A stretch of 64,000 nucleotides of DNA from Procambarus clarkii (GCF_040958095.1 NC_091177.1:1-64000); one strand, 5' to 3'; positions 44,701-56,184 are shown, counted from the stretch's first letter. The notes: generated by a model not told the origin, from the letters alone. A program made the numbers and translations.

Positions 44701-45364
44701 CTTGCATATAGTATGATGATAGATGGAATTGCTGGCATAGATTTAATAGATTGTCTCAGATCTGCAAGGTTTTGTTGATGTTCTTGATGTATCATTATTC
44801 CCCAAGCTGCTTATAAGCAATCCAAGGTGATAATCAACTCCTCTTTGATCTCAGATTCTATGGCTAACTCACCATGTCTATCGTGCACTCGGAGCCCGAA
44901 GTGAGATAAAATCCTCATGAAATGGACTCTGTTACCGTCGTTAATAATGCTGTTTTATCTGCGATTAGCTTCAGATTGGAGGATGTTACAGTTGTTTCTT
45001 GAAGAGTTGAGCACAATTAAGGATAGTAGTCACTAACAGTGTCAAGTTTGGAGACGGGCGAACATTTGAGTGCAAGAAGTATGACACAACAGTTGAGTGT
45101 GAAGGGTAGACGCCCTGTGTCTAGACGGATCAAACAAACATCTGATAAGTGTTCCTTGCCTTTGTTACAGTTATTACAGCTGTCGTGATGACTCCTCTTA
45201 TTATTTACACTCTCATCTTGGCAACGATCCTCTTGTCCACTTAAATTGTTGCACTTGCAAGTGAACCAAGTTGAAGGTCGTGGTTCACCAAGTGGTTTCA
45301 CCAGCACAGTCAGCCACCGAGGATATATACGGCTCCAGCGACGACATCCTCTACAGGATCGGAA
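44701..45364. other. Unassigned, possibly retroelement-derived
   Basis: A 96-codon minus-strand frame (45017-45307) has protein-like composition with several Cys residues (FTCKCNN, DSCNNCNKGK) but no domain that I can name. It lies upstream, in transcription sense, of the LINE tail at 44386-44700. Confidence 0.35.
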
Positions 45365-45382
45365 GGGAAAAGACTAAATTAT

Positions 45383-47830
45383 CGCAGAGGAAAATATAAC
45401 GAGATGAGGAACTTCCTATGGAGAATACCATGGGAAACAGAACTCAGAGAGAAGACTGTGCAAGATATGATGGATTATGTCACCCAGAAGTGCCAGGAAG
45501 CTGCAGACAGGTTTATCCCTGTCCAAAAGGAGAAAAACGAAAAGCAACAGAAGAATCCATGGTTCAACCAGGAATGTAAGGTAGCGAAACAATTGAGTAA
45601 AAGAACATGGAGAAACTACAGAAATAACAGAACACCGGAGAGCAGGGAGAAATACCAGAGGGGCCAGAAATGAGTACCTCAGAGTGAAGACAGAAGCAGA
45701 GAAACAGTATGAAAATGACATCTCGAGTAAAGATAAGACGCAACCAAAACTGCTCCACAGCCACATCAGGAGGAAAACAGCGGGGAAGGAACAAGTGATG
45801 AAACTGAGAAAAGGGGAGAATAGATACACAGAGAATGACAAGGTGGTGTGTGAAGAACTCGACAAGAAATTCTAGATCTTCACAAAAGAACTAGCAGAAG
45901 CCCCTGCACTAAATGATGAGGAGGCAAACCAAGCAACCTTGGAGGAATTTCACCTCACCAGTGATGAGGTCAAAAGGAATCTGTTGGAGTTGAATGTGTC
46001 AAAGGCTGTTGGGCCTGATAGAATCTCACCGTGGATACTAAAAGAAGGTGCAGAAGCACTAAGTATGCCACTGTCTATGGTGTATAACAGGTCACTGGAA
46101 ACAGGAGACCTACCGGAAAGCTGGAAGACAGCTAATGTAGTCCCAATTTGCAAAAAGGGTGACAGGCAAGAGGCACTGAACTACAGGCCAGTTTCCCTAA
46201 CTTGTATACCATGCAAGGTGATGGAGAAGATCGTGAGGAAAAGGCTTATGAGCATCTGAAGGGGAAATAGCTTTGTAACACACCACCAGCATGCGTTCAG
46301 GGATGGTAAATCGTGCCTCACAGGTTTAATAGAATTCTATAACTAGGCAACACAAATTAGGCAAGAAAGAGAACGGTGGGCAGACTGCATTTCTTGGACT
46401 GTCAGAAAGCCTTTGACACAGAACCCCATAAAAGGTTGTTACAAAGGTTGTAGCAACAGGCAGGAGTAAAAGGTAAGGTGCTCCAGTGGATAAAGGAGTA
46501 TCTGAGCAACAGGAAACAGCGAGTAACTGTGAGAGGGCAACCCGTTCTCGCAAATTCGTAAAGTCAATATTGACTTATTAACTACGTGCATAGGTGATAT
46601 ACTAAACATAATAGATACCCCTAAAAAGATTCATAGAAAACACCGACCTTACCTAACCTTGTTAGTATCTTAAGATAAGCATCTTATTGCTTCGTAATTA
46701 CAATTATTACTTAACCTATACCTATTATAGGTTAGGTAATAATTGTAATTACGAAGCAATAAGATGCTTATCTTAAGATACTAACAAGGTTAGGTAAGGT
46801 CGGTGTTTTCTATGAATCTTTTTAAGGGTATCTATTATGTTAAGTATGTCACCTATGCACATATTTAATAAGTCAATATTGACTTATTAAATTTGCGAGA
46901 ACGGGTTGGAGAGGGGGGGGGGAGACATTAGAGTGGCAAGATGTCACCAGCGGAGTCCCACAGGGCTCTGTACTTAAACCCAGCCTGTTTCTAATTTATG
47001 TAAACGATCTTCTAGAGGGTATAGACTCATTCCTCTCAATGTTTGCTGATAATGCAAAAATTATGAGAAGAATTAAGATAGATGAAGATTGACAGAGACT
47101 ACAGGACAACCTGGACCAACTGGAGGAATGGTCTAGAAAATGGCTACTAAAGTTCAACTCAGGAAAGTGTAAAGTAATGAAATTAGGCGAAGGGAGCAGA
47201 AGGCTGAGCACAAGGTACCATTTGGTAGGTGAAATCCTGCAAGAGTCAAATAGAAAGATCTAGGGGTGGATATCACACCGAGCCTGTTCCCAGAGGCCAA
47301 CATCAAAAGGATATCATCAGCGGCATATGCTAGGTTAGCCAACATAAGAACTGCCTTTAGAAACTTGTGTAAGGAATCGTTCAGGGCCCTGTATACCACT
47401 TATATCAGACTAATCCTGGAATATGTAGCTCCAGCCTAGAGTCCATACCTAGTTAAACACAAAACAAAGTTAGAGAAGATTCAGCGGTATGCCACCAGAC
47501 TCGTCCCGGAACTGAGAGGTATGGGCTACGTGGAAAGGCTAAAGGAGCTGAACTTCACGTCCCTAGAAAACAGAAGAGTAAGGGGAGACATGATAATCGC
47601 CTAAAAAATTCTCAGGGAATTAACACGGGTTAACAAAGACAAACTCTTCAGCACGGGTGGAACACGAACAAGGAGACACAGGTGGAACCTGAGTACCTAA
47701 ATGAGCCACAGAGACGTTAGAAACAATTTTTTTCAGTGTCAGAGTAGTTAACAAATATAATGTATTAGGAAGTGATGTAGTGGATGCAGACTCCATACAC
47801 AGTTTCAAGTGTAGATATGATAGAGCCCAG
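45383..47830 (+). pseudogene. LINE ORF2 pseudogene: reverse transcriptase with mutated catalytic site
   Basis: Segments in order: YRRGKYNEMRNFLWRIPWET and CQEAADRFIPVQKEK (linker), NLLELNVSKAVGPDRISPWI (RT block 1), VVPICKKGDRQ and NYRPVSLTCI (block 2), LDCQKAFDTEPHKR (motif A, catalytic Asp kept), SGVPQGSVLKPSLFLIYVND (motif B, GP changed to KP), then FADNAKIMRRIK (motif C). Functional elements have FADD, so the second catalytic Asp is Asn here. Downstream are WLLKFNSGKCKVMKLGEGSR and the VPELRGMGY-like tail. At least four frameshifts or stops (for example after DKKF at 45873, after LMSI at 46257, around 46340 and 47090) confirm it is dead. It was further split by the foldback element. Confidence 0.83.
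46538..46908. mobile_element. 371-bp foldback element, copy 2, nested in the LINE RT
   Basis: Same ends (CAACCCGTTCTCGCAAATT and complement) and same length as copy 1. GAGAGGG is duplicated at 46531-46537 and 46909-46915. Removing the element and one GAGAGGG rejoins the LINE sequence, so it landed after the LINE. The arms pair nearly throughout, including at sites where this copy differs from copy 1. Confidence 0.93.
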
Positions 47831-47926
47831 TAGGCTCAGGAATCTGTACACCAGTTGACTGACGGTTGAGAGGCGGGACCAAAGAGCCAAAGCTCAACCC
47901 CCGCAAGCACAACTAGGTGAGTACAC

Positions 47927-48710
47927 TTAACGCACAAGGCCATCGTATCTGCTCACAATCACAACTGTCAGTGGAAGTCACTTTTTTCCAAAAACTGTCT
48001 GTGAACGCCTCTCAGGAGTCCCATGCAGGCCTATGCTGTACACCTCTCGGCACGTTGCTTAGTCCGCGGTCCTTGTGTCTCGGGTCTGGCACACCGAGAA
48101 CGCACGGGGGAGTTTCCGTTGAATGTCCAGCCGAGGTTGGTTCTCCTGACTGGTGGCTGGAGGTCCGGCCAGGTCTCCAGAGGTCTCAGGTACCATGAGC
48201 GCTTAAAACACGTCACTGATGTCCATGCTGGTTGGCTGGGGCTTCACCGTTCACGTATCATGGGAAATTATGATATTAGTTCAGACTGTCTGAGAGTACC
48301 TGAGAAACATCAATTTCTATATTTAGTGAACTAATCACAATTTGCCGAAGCTAATTACAATGTAAATTATGGTGTTACTAATTGCAATATAAATTAAACA
48401 GAATATGTCGTAGGTGTTACTTTTATGGATCACTCCTATGGAATCATCACCACCTCACTTCCACTCATGGCAATCATCTTTACCAACACCTCTCGCCACC
48501 ATTCTCACTCCCCTACTACTCTCCCTCTTCACCACCACCACTCACCATCACCACCACCACTCTCCCCCTTCACCACCACTCTCCCCCTTCACCACTGTCA
48601 GTGCTCACAGAGGGGTGTTGTCACCGCCCATAAGACTAAAATATGTGTGAGCTTCGGCCTCGGTGAATGCTTGGGACTGGTATACCTTCTAGGCATCCAT
48701 CACCACAAAT
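47927..48710. other. Unassigned DNA
   Basis: 48440-48600 is rich in CACCACCA and CTCCCCCTTCACCACC imperfect repeats. The rest looks single-copy. No gene is supported. Confidence 0.5.
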
Positions 48711-48840
<130 letters not shown>

Positions 48841-49845
48841 TGTAAAAAAAATTGGCCAAAAAACAGTCATATCCCCCCCCCCCCCCCGTCACCTCAACGG
48901 CAAGGAGGGTGTTTTTTGTGGTCATTTTTGCATATGGCTCCCTTCGCACGCCTTTGAGGTCTGGGACAGGCCTCATTTGAATGGCTGATCCCAGTTTTAT
49001 ACAGGCTACAAATAATACCAGGGAGGTGGTGGCGTCCCCATCAACTCCCCCTCCCCTTACCCCCTCAACCCTTCTTCTTCCCTCCCCTCCCTCCATGTAT
49101 TATTCCCGCCCTGCCTTCCCTCCCTGCTTGCCCTTCTCTCTGCCTTCCCTCCTTTCTATTCCCTCAATTCTTCGTTACATTCTTCTTCACTCCATTTTTT
49201 TTACTTCATATCTCCCTGTCTATATTTTCTCTTCCCTTCATTTCTTGAATCCCTCCCTAACGTGTGTCTTCCCTTCCTACCTCTCTTCCTCTCGCCTTCC
49301 CTTCTTCTATTTCCCTTCCATTCGCCCACCCATGAAGACTCCTGTCCTAAATTACTCAGTATTTCTTCTTTCAGCCACTATCTCCCTTTTCCTCCTCATC
49401 TCCCTCCTTATCTCCCTTCCTATCATCATTTCTCCCTGCTCTTACGCCGAGGAGGCAGAGAGGCACTGTGAAGAGGGGAGTGAAGATGGGTAAGAGTGGT
49501 GATGGATGTTCGGGGAGAGGGGACCTGGTGTAGGAAAGGAATGGAATGAGGTGATAGGTATTGATAAGGGAAAGAAAGGAAAGAATAAAGAGGGAAAGGA
49601 AAGGTGGAGGCTTTGGTGATGTTTTGGTGTAGGAGAAAGAGAAAAGTAAAATACTGAGAATGTGTAGAGAAGAATGGCAGGGAAGGTGGTATTGGGCGGA
49701 TTATGAAAGGAAAGGGTAGGAAAGGAAAGGGAAAGGAAATAGTACTGAAGAAGGGGAGATCAGAGATGAAGGAAGGGGAAGGGGAGGGGGGGGTAGGGGA
49801 AAAGTTGATGTGTTTGGAGAGGGTAGCAAAATGGGGTGTCTGTGT
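48841..49845. other. C/T-rich then G/A-rich low-complexity DNA
   Basis: 48876-48890 is a C run, 49040-49430 is C/T-rich, and 49480-49800 is G/A-rich with GGAAAGGAAAGG words. The large pyrimidine-to-purine switch on the same strand could allow pairing between the two halves. The 170-codon frame at 48981-49493 is compositional. Confidence 0.6.
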
Positions 49846-50240
49846 TTACCTAACAGTTCTTACTTAACTGTGACGATAGGGGAAGCGAGCTCTAGCTCTG
49901 TGTGCCCCACCTTTTAGCCTCGTTCCGGTGGCGTTCTACTCTAAACTTTCTTTTTAAGATCAGATTCTTTATCTGATTTAACCGTAAAGGTTGTGAGAGG
50001 AGGTGGCTTCCACGACTTTCTTTCAGTGTATTATACCTGTCGTCCACCTGTACCAGGGCACACCCTTTACACTTCATCTAATCCCCCGTTTCATTTTCCA
50101 TCTGTGTCGTCTAGTCTTGCTTTCTCCCTCAATTTGAAGAGGCTGTCCTTGTTCATAATATGTCAGTTCCCGTCAGTATCTTGTATGTTGTGATCATGTT
50201 TCTTCTCACCCTTGTTCTCCTCTACAGTAGCTTAACCCTC
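49846..50240 (-). mobile_element. Diverged CR1/Jockey-like LINE 3' end
   Basis: TTCTTACTTAACTGTG near the 3' side, a GTGGCTTCCACGACTTTCTT block equivalent to GTCAGCCTCCACCACATCAC in family 1, and CTTGTATGTTGTGATCATGT equivalent to the YKIL/MITT coding complement, all in the same order. Base identity to family 1 is low, so it is an older or different subfamily. Confidence 0.62.
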
Positions 50241-50359
50241 TTAAGTTTTGGAACTAATCATCTTGAAAAACATCTGTTCAATGTTCAATTCAGGCCTTGG
50301 GCTTCAACAATGGGGCCGGGGGCAATGCTGGAGTTGTACGTTGTTGCAATGAACACGGC

Positions 50360-50478
50360 AGGCCTACACAGGCCTCCTGTAGGCCTTCACAGGCCTCCTG
50401 TAGGCTTACACAGGCCTCCTGTAGGCCTACACAGGCCTCCTGTAGGCCTACACAGGCCTCCTGTAGGCCTGTGTAGTC
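50360..50478. repeat. 21-bp minisatellite, about five units
   Basis: CAGGCCTACA and CAGGCCTCCTGTAGGCCT alternate. AGGCCT recurs about every 10 bases, so each unit is also internally palindromic. Confidence 0.94.
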
Positions 50479-50479
50479 T

Positions 50480-51000
50480 TGAAATTGAATTCATTTAATT
50501 ACATTTTCTTTTACTGTGACCCGGTCAGGTATAAGGAGGTGGTGGAGGTTGTGGTGGAGGTTGTGGTGATAGTATTGGTGAGAATTGTTGTATTGGGGAT
50601 AGAAAGAGGGAGAGGGATGGGGGACGGATGTTAAGGGGACGATAAAGGTGTTATGATCAAGCCCCAACAACGGGTGTCTCCTCTCTCTCTGTCTCCTCCC
50701 CCCACCCCCAGCTCTTCCTATCTCCCCCACACCACCACTTCACACAACAGTCAAGAGCACCAACCAACACTTTTTATAAAGCCTTTCCCCCCCCCTTAAT
50801 CACTCTCTCCCACTCTTCTCCCTCTCCCTCCCTCTCTGTAGCACAATCTAAATCCGAAGCTGTTATCCCCTATTCCGATAAAACAGTTCCTTGACTTACG
50901 TTCGACTGATCATTTAGGAGGATGGGATGTCCGGTTCATGAATAGGTGAGGAGGCAACGTTATTGTGATCTCTACTCCACCTGCTTCGCCACTCTCAAGT
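50480..51000. other. Unassigned DNA
   Basis: GGTGGTGGAGG words at 50535-50580 and C/T-rich patches at 50680-50840. No gene is recognised. Confidence 0.5.
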
Positions 51001-51008
51001 AGTTAAAG

Positions 51009-51289
51009 GCCAGGATTCATCGACCATTTACGAAACCTGTACATCTTTCCTCTCTCACAACAGCTTAATTTGCATTCATTGCAAAGTTTATGAGCTCTGA
51101 AGGTTACGAGATTGTCTAGAATAACAATTACTGTATGAGTTTCGAAACTTGGCTAACCCAAAGTAATTGTTTTTATAGACAATCTCGTAACCTTTGAAGC
51201 TCATAAACTCTCTATTAAATACAAAAGTCACCGTGATCGAGGAGAGATGTAAAGGTTTCGAAAACGGAGTCCAAGGTGCTTCATGAATG
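51009..51289. mobile_element. About 280-bp palindromic MITE
   Basis: An inner inverted repeat, AGTTTATGAGCTCTGAAGG then TTACGAGATTGTC facing GACAATCTCGTAACCTTTGA then AGCTCATAAACT, spans about 48 bp per arm. Further out CGAAACCTGTACATCTTTCC faces the complement of GAGAGATGTAAAGGTTTCG. The outermost ends are ATTCATCGA and TTCATGAAT-like. I recall this arrangement as a decapod MITE. No target duplication was established. Confidence 0.75.
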
Positions 51290-51402
51290 TTGTGATCTCT
51301 GCTCCGTTTTCTATGTCAGACACCAGGAGCTGCTCCCGTAGGAACAGCACATCAGGATAAATTAAGGAAACTGCAGAAGGCCTATTTTTGTCCCTACGAG
51401 TC

Positions 51403-51760
51403 ATCTCCTATTTATATCCACCTAAACTCCTTCATAAGTATGTCTAACCTACGGTTGAAACAATCAATAGAAACGTTTCGAATATATTATGTTACCCAAT
51501 AACATGTTCAACAGGTCAACCATCCTATTTCCAAACCAGTATTTACCCAGGTCTTACCTGAATCTAAACTTATCCAATATATGTCCAATGTTTCAGGTAC
51601 TTTTTGGTGTTGATATATTTAACAGCCTCCTAATATACCCTTTGTTATATCCCTGTCCAATTCGTTTAACTTCAGTCATGGCTCCTCTAAGGGGATAGGT
51701 CACTGTTTCCTTTTCACGATTCCCATCTTTATTACATTGCACTTGATCAGCTTGAACTCT
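51403..51760 (-). mobile_element. Old LINE C-terminal remnant
   Basis: The plus-strand words AACAGCCTCCTAATATACCC, TTCAGTCATGGCTCCTCTAA and CTTACCTGAATCTAAACTTA correspond by position and sense to the complement of the (K)ILNxxxxD, RGDMI and RHRWKL blocks in old LINEs. No open frame remains. The assignment is tentative. Confidence 0.4.
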
Positions 51761-51980
51761 AGGAGCCACTTGCTGATATTCTCTTCGTGTATCTCAAGGG
51801 GCTTCCGGCAGGTTCTTGAGGATAACAGCAGCTCGTAGTAGGCTCAATCACGGAGACATTAATGGAGATTTGTTAATGTATTGATAAGGGTATTGATTCA
51901 TTCTTGTATGTTATCAGTTAAAACCTGAAATAATTCCTTAAGATCGATGATTTGTAATAATCGAACCGCCAAGAATTTAG

Positions 51981-52100
51981 ATCTAATGAAGTAGAACAGA
52001 TGTCTTATCTATGCCTCCTGTTCTAATGAAGTAGAACAGATGTCTTATCTATGCCTCCTGTTCTAATGAAGTAGAACAGATGTCTTATCTATGCCTCCTG
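51981..52100. repeat. 40-bp tandem repeat, exactly three copies
   Basis: TTCTAATGAAGTAGAACAGA plus TGTCTTATCTATGCCTCCTG. The copies are identical except the first base. Confidence 0.97.
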
Positions 52101-52530
52101 TCTTACAGGTGAAGAACTGCTGATTTTGTGTTTCAAGACCATCTTACAGGTGAATGATGGAGGTAGACGGCTTCAGCTACCATTAAGGTCATGTGGACAT
52201 TCCTGTCTTCTAACATTCTCCCCCTCTCTCGTTTTTCTCTTCCACTTTTTCATGCTTTCTCTCTCCCCTTCCTTCTCGTATTCTTCCTCTCCTCCTTTTC
52301 ACCCATTCATCATTATTTCCTCTTCTCAGGCACCTCCCCCCCTCTATACCCCCCCCCCTATTCCCACTCCTCGCCCAATATGCATATTCGCCCGATCCTA
52401 AAAAAAAGGGCACAATACTGCATAAAAAGGAATAAAAAGGGCAAGTCACAATAAAAAGTGCTCTTTCTTGTTGCTGTTCCGGGAGACTGTGACCGTGTGA
52501 AGCGTTCCTCGCGCCGCCCCGTTACTTACC
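52101..52530. other. Unassigned DNA
   Basis: A C/T-rich centre (52200-52370). No gene is recognised. Confidence 0.5.
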
Positions 52531-54245
52531 ACGTTTTGCTGTTGTCTAATGTGCTTTGCTGTTGTCTAATGTGCTTTGCTGTTGTCTAATGTGCTTTGCT
52601 GTTGTCTAATGTGCTTTGCTGTTGTCTAATGTGCTGTTGTCTAATGTGCTTTGCTGTTGTCTAATGTGCTTTGCTGTTGTCTAATGTGCTGTTGTCTAAT
52701 GTGCTGTTGTCTAATGTGCTTTGCTGTTGTCTAATGTGCTGTTGTCTAATGTGCTTTGCTGTTGTCTAATGTGCTTTGCTGTTGTCTAATGTGCTTTGCT
52801 GTTGTCTAATGTGCTGTTGTCTAATGTGCTTTGCTGTTGTCTAATGTGCTTTGCTGTTGTCTAATGTGCTTTGCTGTTGTCTAATGTGCTGTTGTCTAAT
52901 GTGCTGTTGTCTAATGTGCTTTGCTGTTGTCTAATGTGCTGTTGTCTAATGTGCTTTGCTGTTGTCTAATGTGCTGTTGTCTAATGTGCTGTTGTCTAAT
53001 GTACTTTGCTGTTGTCTAATGTGCTGTTGTCTAATGTGCTTTGCTGTTGTCTAATGTACTTTGCTGTTGTCTAATGTGCTGTTGTCTAATGTGCTTTGCT
53101 GTTGTCTAATGTGCTGTTGTCTAATATGCTTTGCTGTTGTCTAATGTACTTTGCTGTTGTCTAATGTGCTGTTGTCTAATGTGCTGTTGTCTAATGTGCT
53201 TTGCTGTTGTCTAATGTGCTGTTGTCTAATGTGCTGTTGTCTAATGTACTTTGCTGTTGTCTAATGTGCTGTTGTCTAATGTGCTTTGCTGTTGTCTAAT
53301 GTACTTTGCTGTTGTCTAATGTGCTGTTGTCTAATGTGCTGTTGTCTAATGTGCTTTGCTGTTGTCTAATGTGCTGTTGTCTAATGTGCTTTGCTGTTGT
53401 CTAATGTGCTTTGCTGTTGTCTAATGTGCTGTTGTCTAATGTACTTTGCTGTTGTCTAATGTGCTGTTGTCTAATGTACTTTGCTGTTGTCTAATGTACT
53501 TTGCTGTTGTCTAATGTGCTGTTGTCTAATGTGCTTTGCTGTTGTCTAATGTGCTGTTGTCTAATGTGCTTTGCTGTTGTCTAATGTACTTTGCTGTTGT
53601 CTAATGTGCTGTTGTCTAATGTACTTTGCTGTTGTCTAATGTGCTCTTGTCTAATGTACTTTGCTGTTGTCTAATGTACTTTGCTGTTGTCTAATGTGCT
53701 TTGCTGTTGTCTAATGTGCTTTGCTGTTGTCTAATGTGCTGTTGTCTAATGTACTTTGCTGTTGTCTAATGTGCTTTGCTGTTGTCTAATGTGCTTTGCT
53801 GTTGTCTAATGTGCTGTTGTCTAATGTGCTTTGCTGTTGTCTAATGTGCTTTGCTGTTGTCTAATGTGCTGTTGTCTAATGTGCTTTGCTGTTGTCTAAT
53901 GTGCTTTGCTGTTGTCTAATGTGCTGTTGTCTAATGTACTTTGCTGTTGTCTAATGTGCTCTTGTCTAATGTACTTTGCTGTTGTCTAATGTACTTTGCT
54001 GTTGTCTAATGTGCTCTTGTCTAATGTACTTTGCTGTTGTCTAATGTACTTTGCTGTTGTCTAATGTACTTTGCTGTTGTCTAATGTGCTTTGCTGTTGT
54101 CTAATGTGCTTTGCTGTTGTCTAATGTGCTCTTGCCTAATGTACTTTGCTGTTGTCTAATGTGCTTTGCTGTTGTCTAATGTGCTTTGCTGTTGTCTAAT
54201 ATGCTTTGCTCTTGTCTAATGTGCTTTGCTGTTGCCTAATGTGCT
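52531..54245. repeat. Two-unit minisatellite (20 bp and 15 bp)
   Basis: The long unit GTGCTTTGCTGTTGTCTAAT and the short unit GTGCTGTTGTCTAAT differ by one TTGCT block. They alternate irregularly over about 1.7 kb. GTACTTTGC and GTGCTCTTG variants appear from about 53000 onward. Confidence 0.97.
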
Positions 54246-54470
54246 TCCTTGGGGCATAATGTGTATCATACACCCACACAAGCTGGGAAGAGAGGCAACT
54301 TCAAATGACTTTATACAGTTTCAAAAAAGCTGTTGCAATGAACATGCATAACCTAGTCAACTAGATGTGTGTTAAACATTACACACCGTCACAAATTAAT
54401 ATGACAAAGTTAATCAAACAATTCTACACACACTTTTCCCAATTGCTTTGTATTTCGTGACCCTTTGGGG
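54246..54470. other. Unassigned spacer
   Basis: No repeat or gene was recognised between the array and the SINE. Confidence 0.5.
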
Positions 54471-54720
54471 GCCTCGTAGCCTGGTGGATAGCGCGCAGGA
54501 CTCGTAATTCTGTGGCGCGGGTTCGATTCCCGCACGAGGCAGAAACAAATGGGCAAAAGTTTCTTTCACCCTGAATGCCCCTGTTACCTAGCAGTAAATA
54601 GGTACCTGGCAGTTAGTCAGCTGTCAGGGGCTGCTTCCTGGGGGTGGAGGCCTGGTCGAGGACCGGGCCGCGGGGACACTAAAAGCCCCGAAATCATCTC
54701 AAGATAACCTCAAGATAACC
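54471..54720 (+). mobile_element. tRNA-derived SINE, family A, full-length copy
   Basis: The first 70 bases (54471-54540) fold as a tRNA cloverleaf: acceptor arms GCCTCGT and ACGAGGC, an anticodon stem CAGGA/TTCTG around loop CTCGTAA (anticodon CGT, threonine-like), and a T arm GCGGG/CCCGC. The body continues with AAACAAATGGGCAAAAGTTT, CTTTCACCCTGAATGCCCC, TAGGTACCTGGCAGTTAGTC and GACCGGGCCGCGGGGACAC. The 3' end is two AAGATAACC(TC) repeats rather than poly-A. The ending is shared with the 5'-truncated copy at 60787-60930. Confidence 0.9.
54477..54530 (+). promoter_or_regulatory. Internal RNA polymerase III promoter (A and B boxes)
   Basis: A box TAGCCTGGTGG at 54477-54487 and B box GGTTCGATTCC at 54520-54530, spaced as in tRNA genes. 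This copy of the SINE keeps both consensus boxes and could be transcribed if chromatin allows. Confidence 0.75.
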
Positions 54721-54884
54721 CTCTTGCGAGTTTTGTGAGACCAACGATAGAGCATTTCATTCCGCAGTGGTGAGAGGTTTCATCTATTGGGCGCAGTAAC
54801 AGAAAGTAACGTTAACTCAACGCTGACTTGGTAACGTGCAGTCAATGTTGAATTATCACACACATACCTACATACATACAGGGT

Positions 54885-55085
54885 AGGTGTGGAAGAGTGA
54901 ACAGCGCTCAGGGTTCGTAGTCCTAAGGGCTCGGGTTCGATCCTCGGCCGAGGTTGAAACAAATGGGCAGTTTCTTTCACCCTGGTGCTTCTATTCACCA
55001 AGCAGTAAATAGGTACCTGGGAGTTAGACTTACCACATACCTGGGAGTTAAAATTTAGTAGCTGCTACGGGCTGCTTCCTGGGGA
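54885..55085 (+). mobile_element. tRNA-derived SINE, family A, rearranged copy
   Basis: B box GGTTCGATCCT at 54934-54944, body GAAACAAATGGGCAGTTTCT and GTAAATAGGTACCTGGGAGT. An internal duplication repeats ACCTGGGAGTTA twice (about 55012 and 55040). The head is degenerate. The 3' end stops at GCTGCTTCCTGGGG. Confidence 0.8.
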
Positions 55086-55112
55086 ATGAGAGAGTGTGTG
55101 TGTGTGTGTGTG

Positions 55113-55905
55113 TACTCACCTAGTTGTGTTTGCGGGGGTTGAGCTCTGGCTCTTTGGTCCCGCCTCTCAACCGTCAATCAACAGGTGTACAGATTCATGA
55201 GCCTATCGGGCTCTGTCATATCTACACTTGAAACTGTGTATGGAGTCAGCCTCCACCACATCACTTCCTAATGCATTCCATTTGTCAACCACTCTGACAC
55301 TAAAAAAGTTCTTTCTAATATCTCTGTGGCTCATTTGGGCACTCAGTTTCCACCTGTGTCCCCTTGTGTTAAATAGACTGTCTTTATCTACCCTATCAAT
55401 CCCCTTCAGAATCTTGAATGTGGTGATCATGTCCCCCCTAACTCTTCTGTCTTCCAGCGAAGTGAGGTTTAATTCCCGTAGTCTCTCCTCGTAGCTCATA
55501 CCTCTCAGCTCGGGTACTAGTCTGGTGGCAAACCTTTGAACCTTTTCCAGTTTAGTCTTATCCTTGACTAGATATGGACTCCATGCTGGGGCTGCATACT
55601 CCAGGATTGGCCTGACATATGTGGTATACAAAGTTCTGAATGATTCTTTACACAAGTTTCTGAATGCCGTTCGTATGTTGGCCAGCCTGGCATATGCCGC
55701 TGATGTTATCCGCTTGATATGTGCTGCAGGAGACAGGTCTGGCGTGATATCAACCCCCAAGTCTTTTTCCTTCTCTGACTCCTGAAGAATTTCCTCTCCC
55801 AGATGATACCTTGTATCTGGCCTCCTGCTCCCTACACCTATCTTCATTACATTACATTTGGTTGGGTTAAACTCTAACAACCATTTGTTCGACCATTCCT
55901 TCAGC
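55113..55905 (-). mobile_element. LINE family 1, young copy, 5'-truncated
   Basis: Plus-strand start ACTCACCTAGTTGTGTTTGC is the complement of the 3' terminus. The copy extends to GACCATTCCTTCAGCTT, where (GT)n takes over. It is nearly identical to 61634-62465 apart from scattered substitutions and a 15-base deletion at about 55367. Confidence 0.92.
55203..55905 (-). pseudogene. LINE ORF2 C-terminal open frame
   Basis: About 234 open codons from the truncation point to the TAG at 55203-55205. In order: KLKEWSNKWLLEFNPTKCNV (region after RT motif C), DTRYHLGEEILQESEKEKDL, ITSAAYARLANIRTAFRNLC (thumb-like), LEYAAPAWSPYLVKDKTKLE, then VPELRGMSYEERLRELNLTS and the SIHSFKCRYDRAR tail. The 15-base deletion removes five residues between NTRG and HRWK without breaking the frame. 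No RT catalytic motif is included. The open frame continuing into the (GT)n as His-Thr repeats is artefact. Confidence 0.85.
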
Positions 55906-56091
<186 letters not shown>

Positions 56092-56137
56092 TTACTCACC
56101 TAGTTGTGCTTGCGGGGGTTGAGCTCTGGCTCTTTGG

Positions 56138-56139
<2 letters not shown>
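56092..56139 (-). mobile_element. LINE family 1, last 48 bases only
   Basis: ACTCACCTAGTTGTGCTTGC and GGGGGTTGAGCTCTGGCTCT, complement of the 3' terminus, enclosed by (GT)n on both sides. Confidence 0.85.

Positions 56140-56184
<45 letters not shown>

Larger units (their letters stand above)
45365..47926 (+). mobile_element. LINE family 1, longest copy
   Basis: It runs from the region between endonuclease and reverse transcriptase to the 3' terminus ACAACTAGGTGAGTACAC at 47926. It contains the 371-bp foldback element at 46538-46908, so about 2.2 kb is LINE. The 5' part with the endonuclease domain is missing or unrecognisable. Order, 3' UTR and tail agree with the truncated copies at 1155, 29339, 39656, 55113, 56546, 61634 and 62637. 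The left boundary is estimated. Confidence 0.85.

Noticed and set aside
45017..45307. Cys-containing 96-codon minus-strand frame as a host gene
   Set aside because: More likely a piece of the dead LINE upstream of the RNase H tail at 44386-44700. No domain can be named, so it is listed only as unassigned.
48981..49493. 170-codon frame with a Leu/Ile-rich C-terminus
   Set aside because: Pyrimidine-rich DNA gives Ser, Pro, Leu and Phe codons in every frame. No motif and no second-species support.
54471..54540. Functional tRNA-Thr (CGT)
   Set aside because: The cloverleaf is good, but the downstream SINE body and tail, shared with other copies in the window, identify it as the head of a retroposon.
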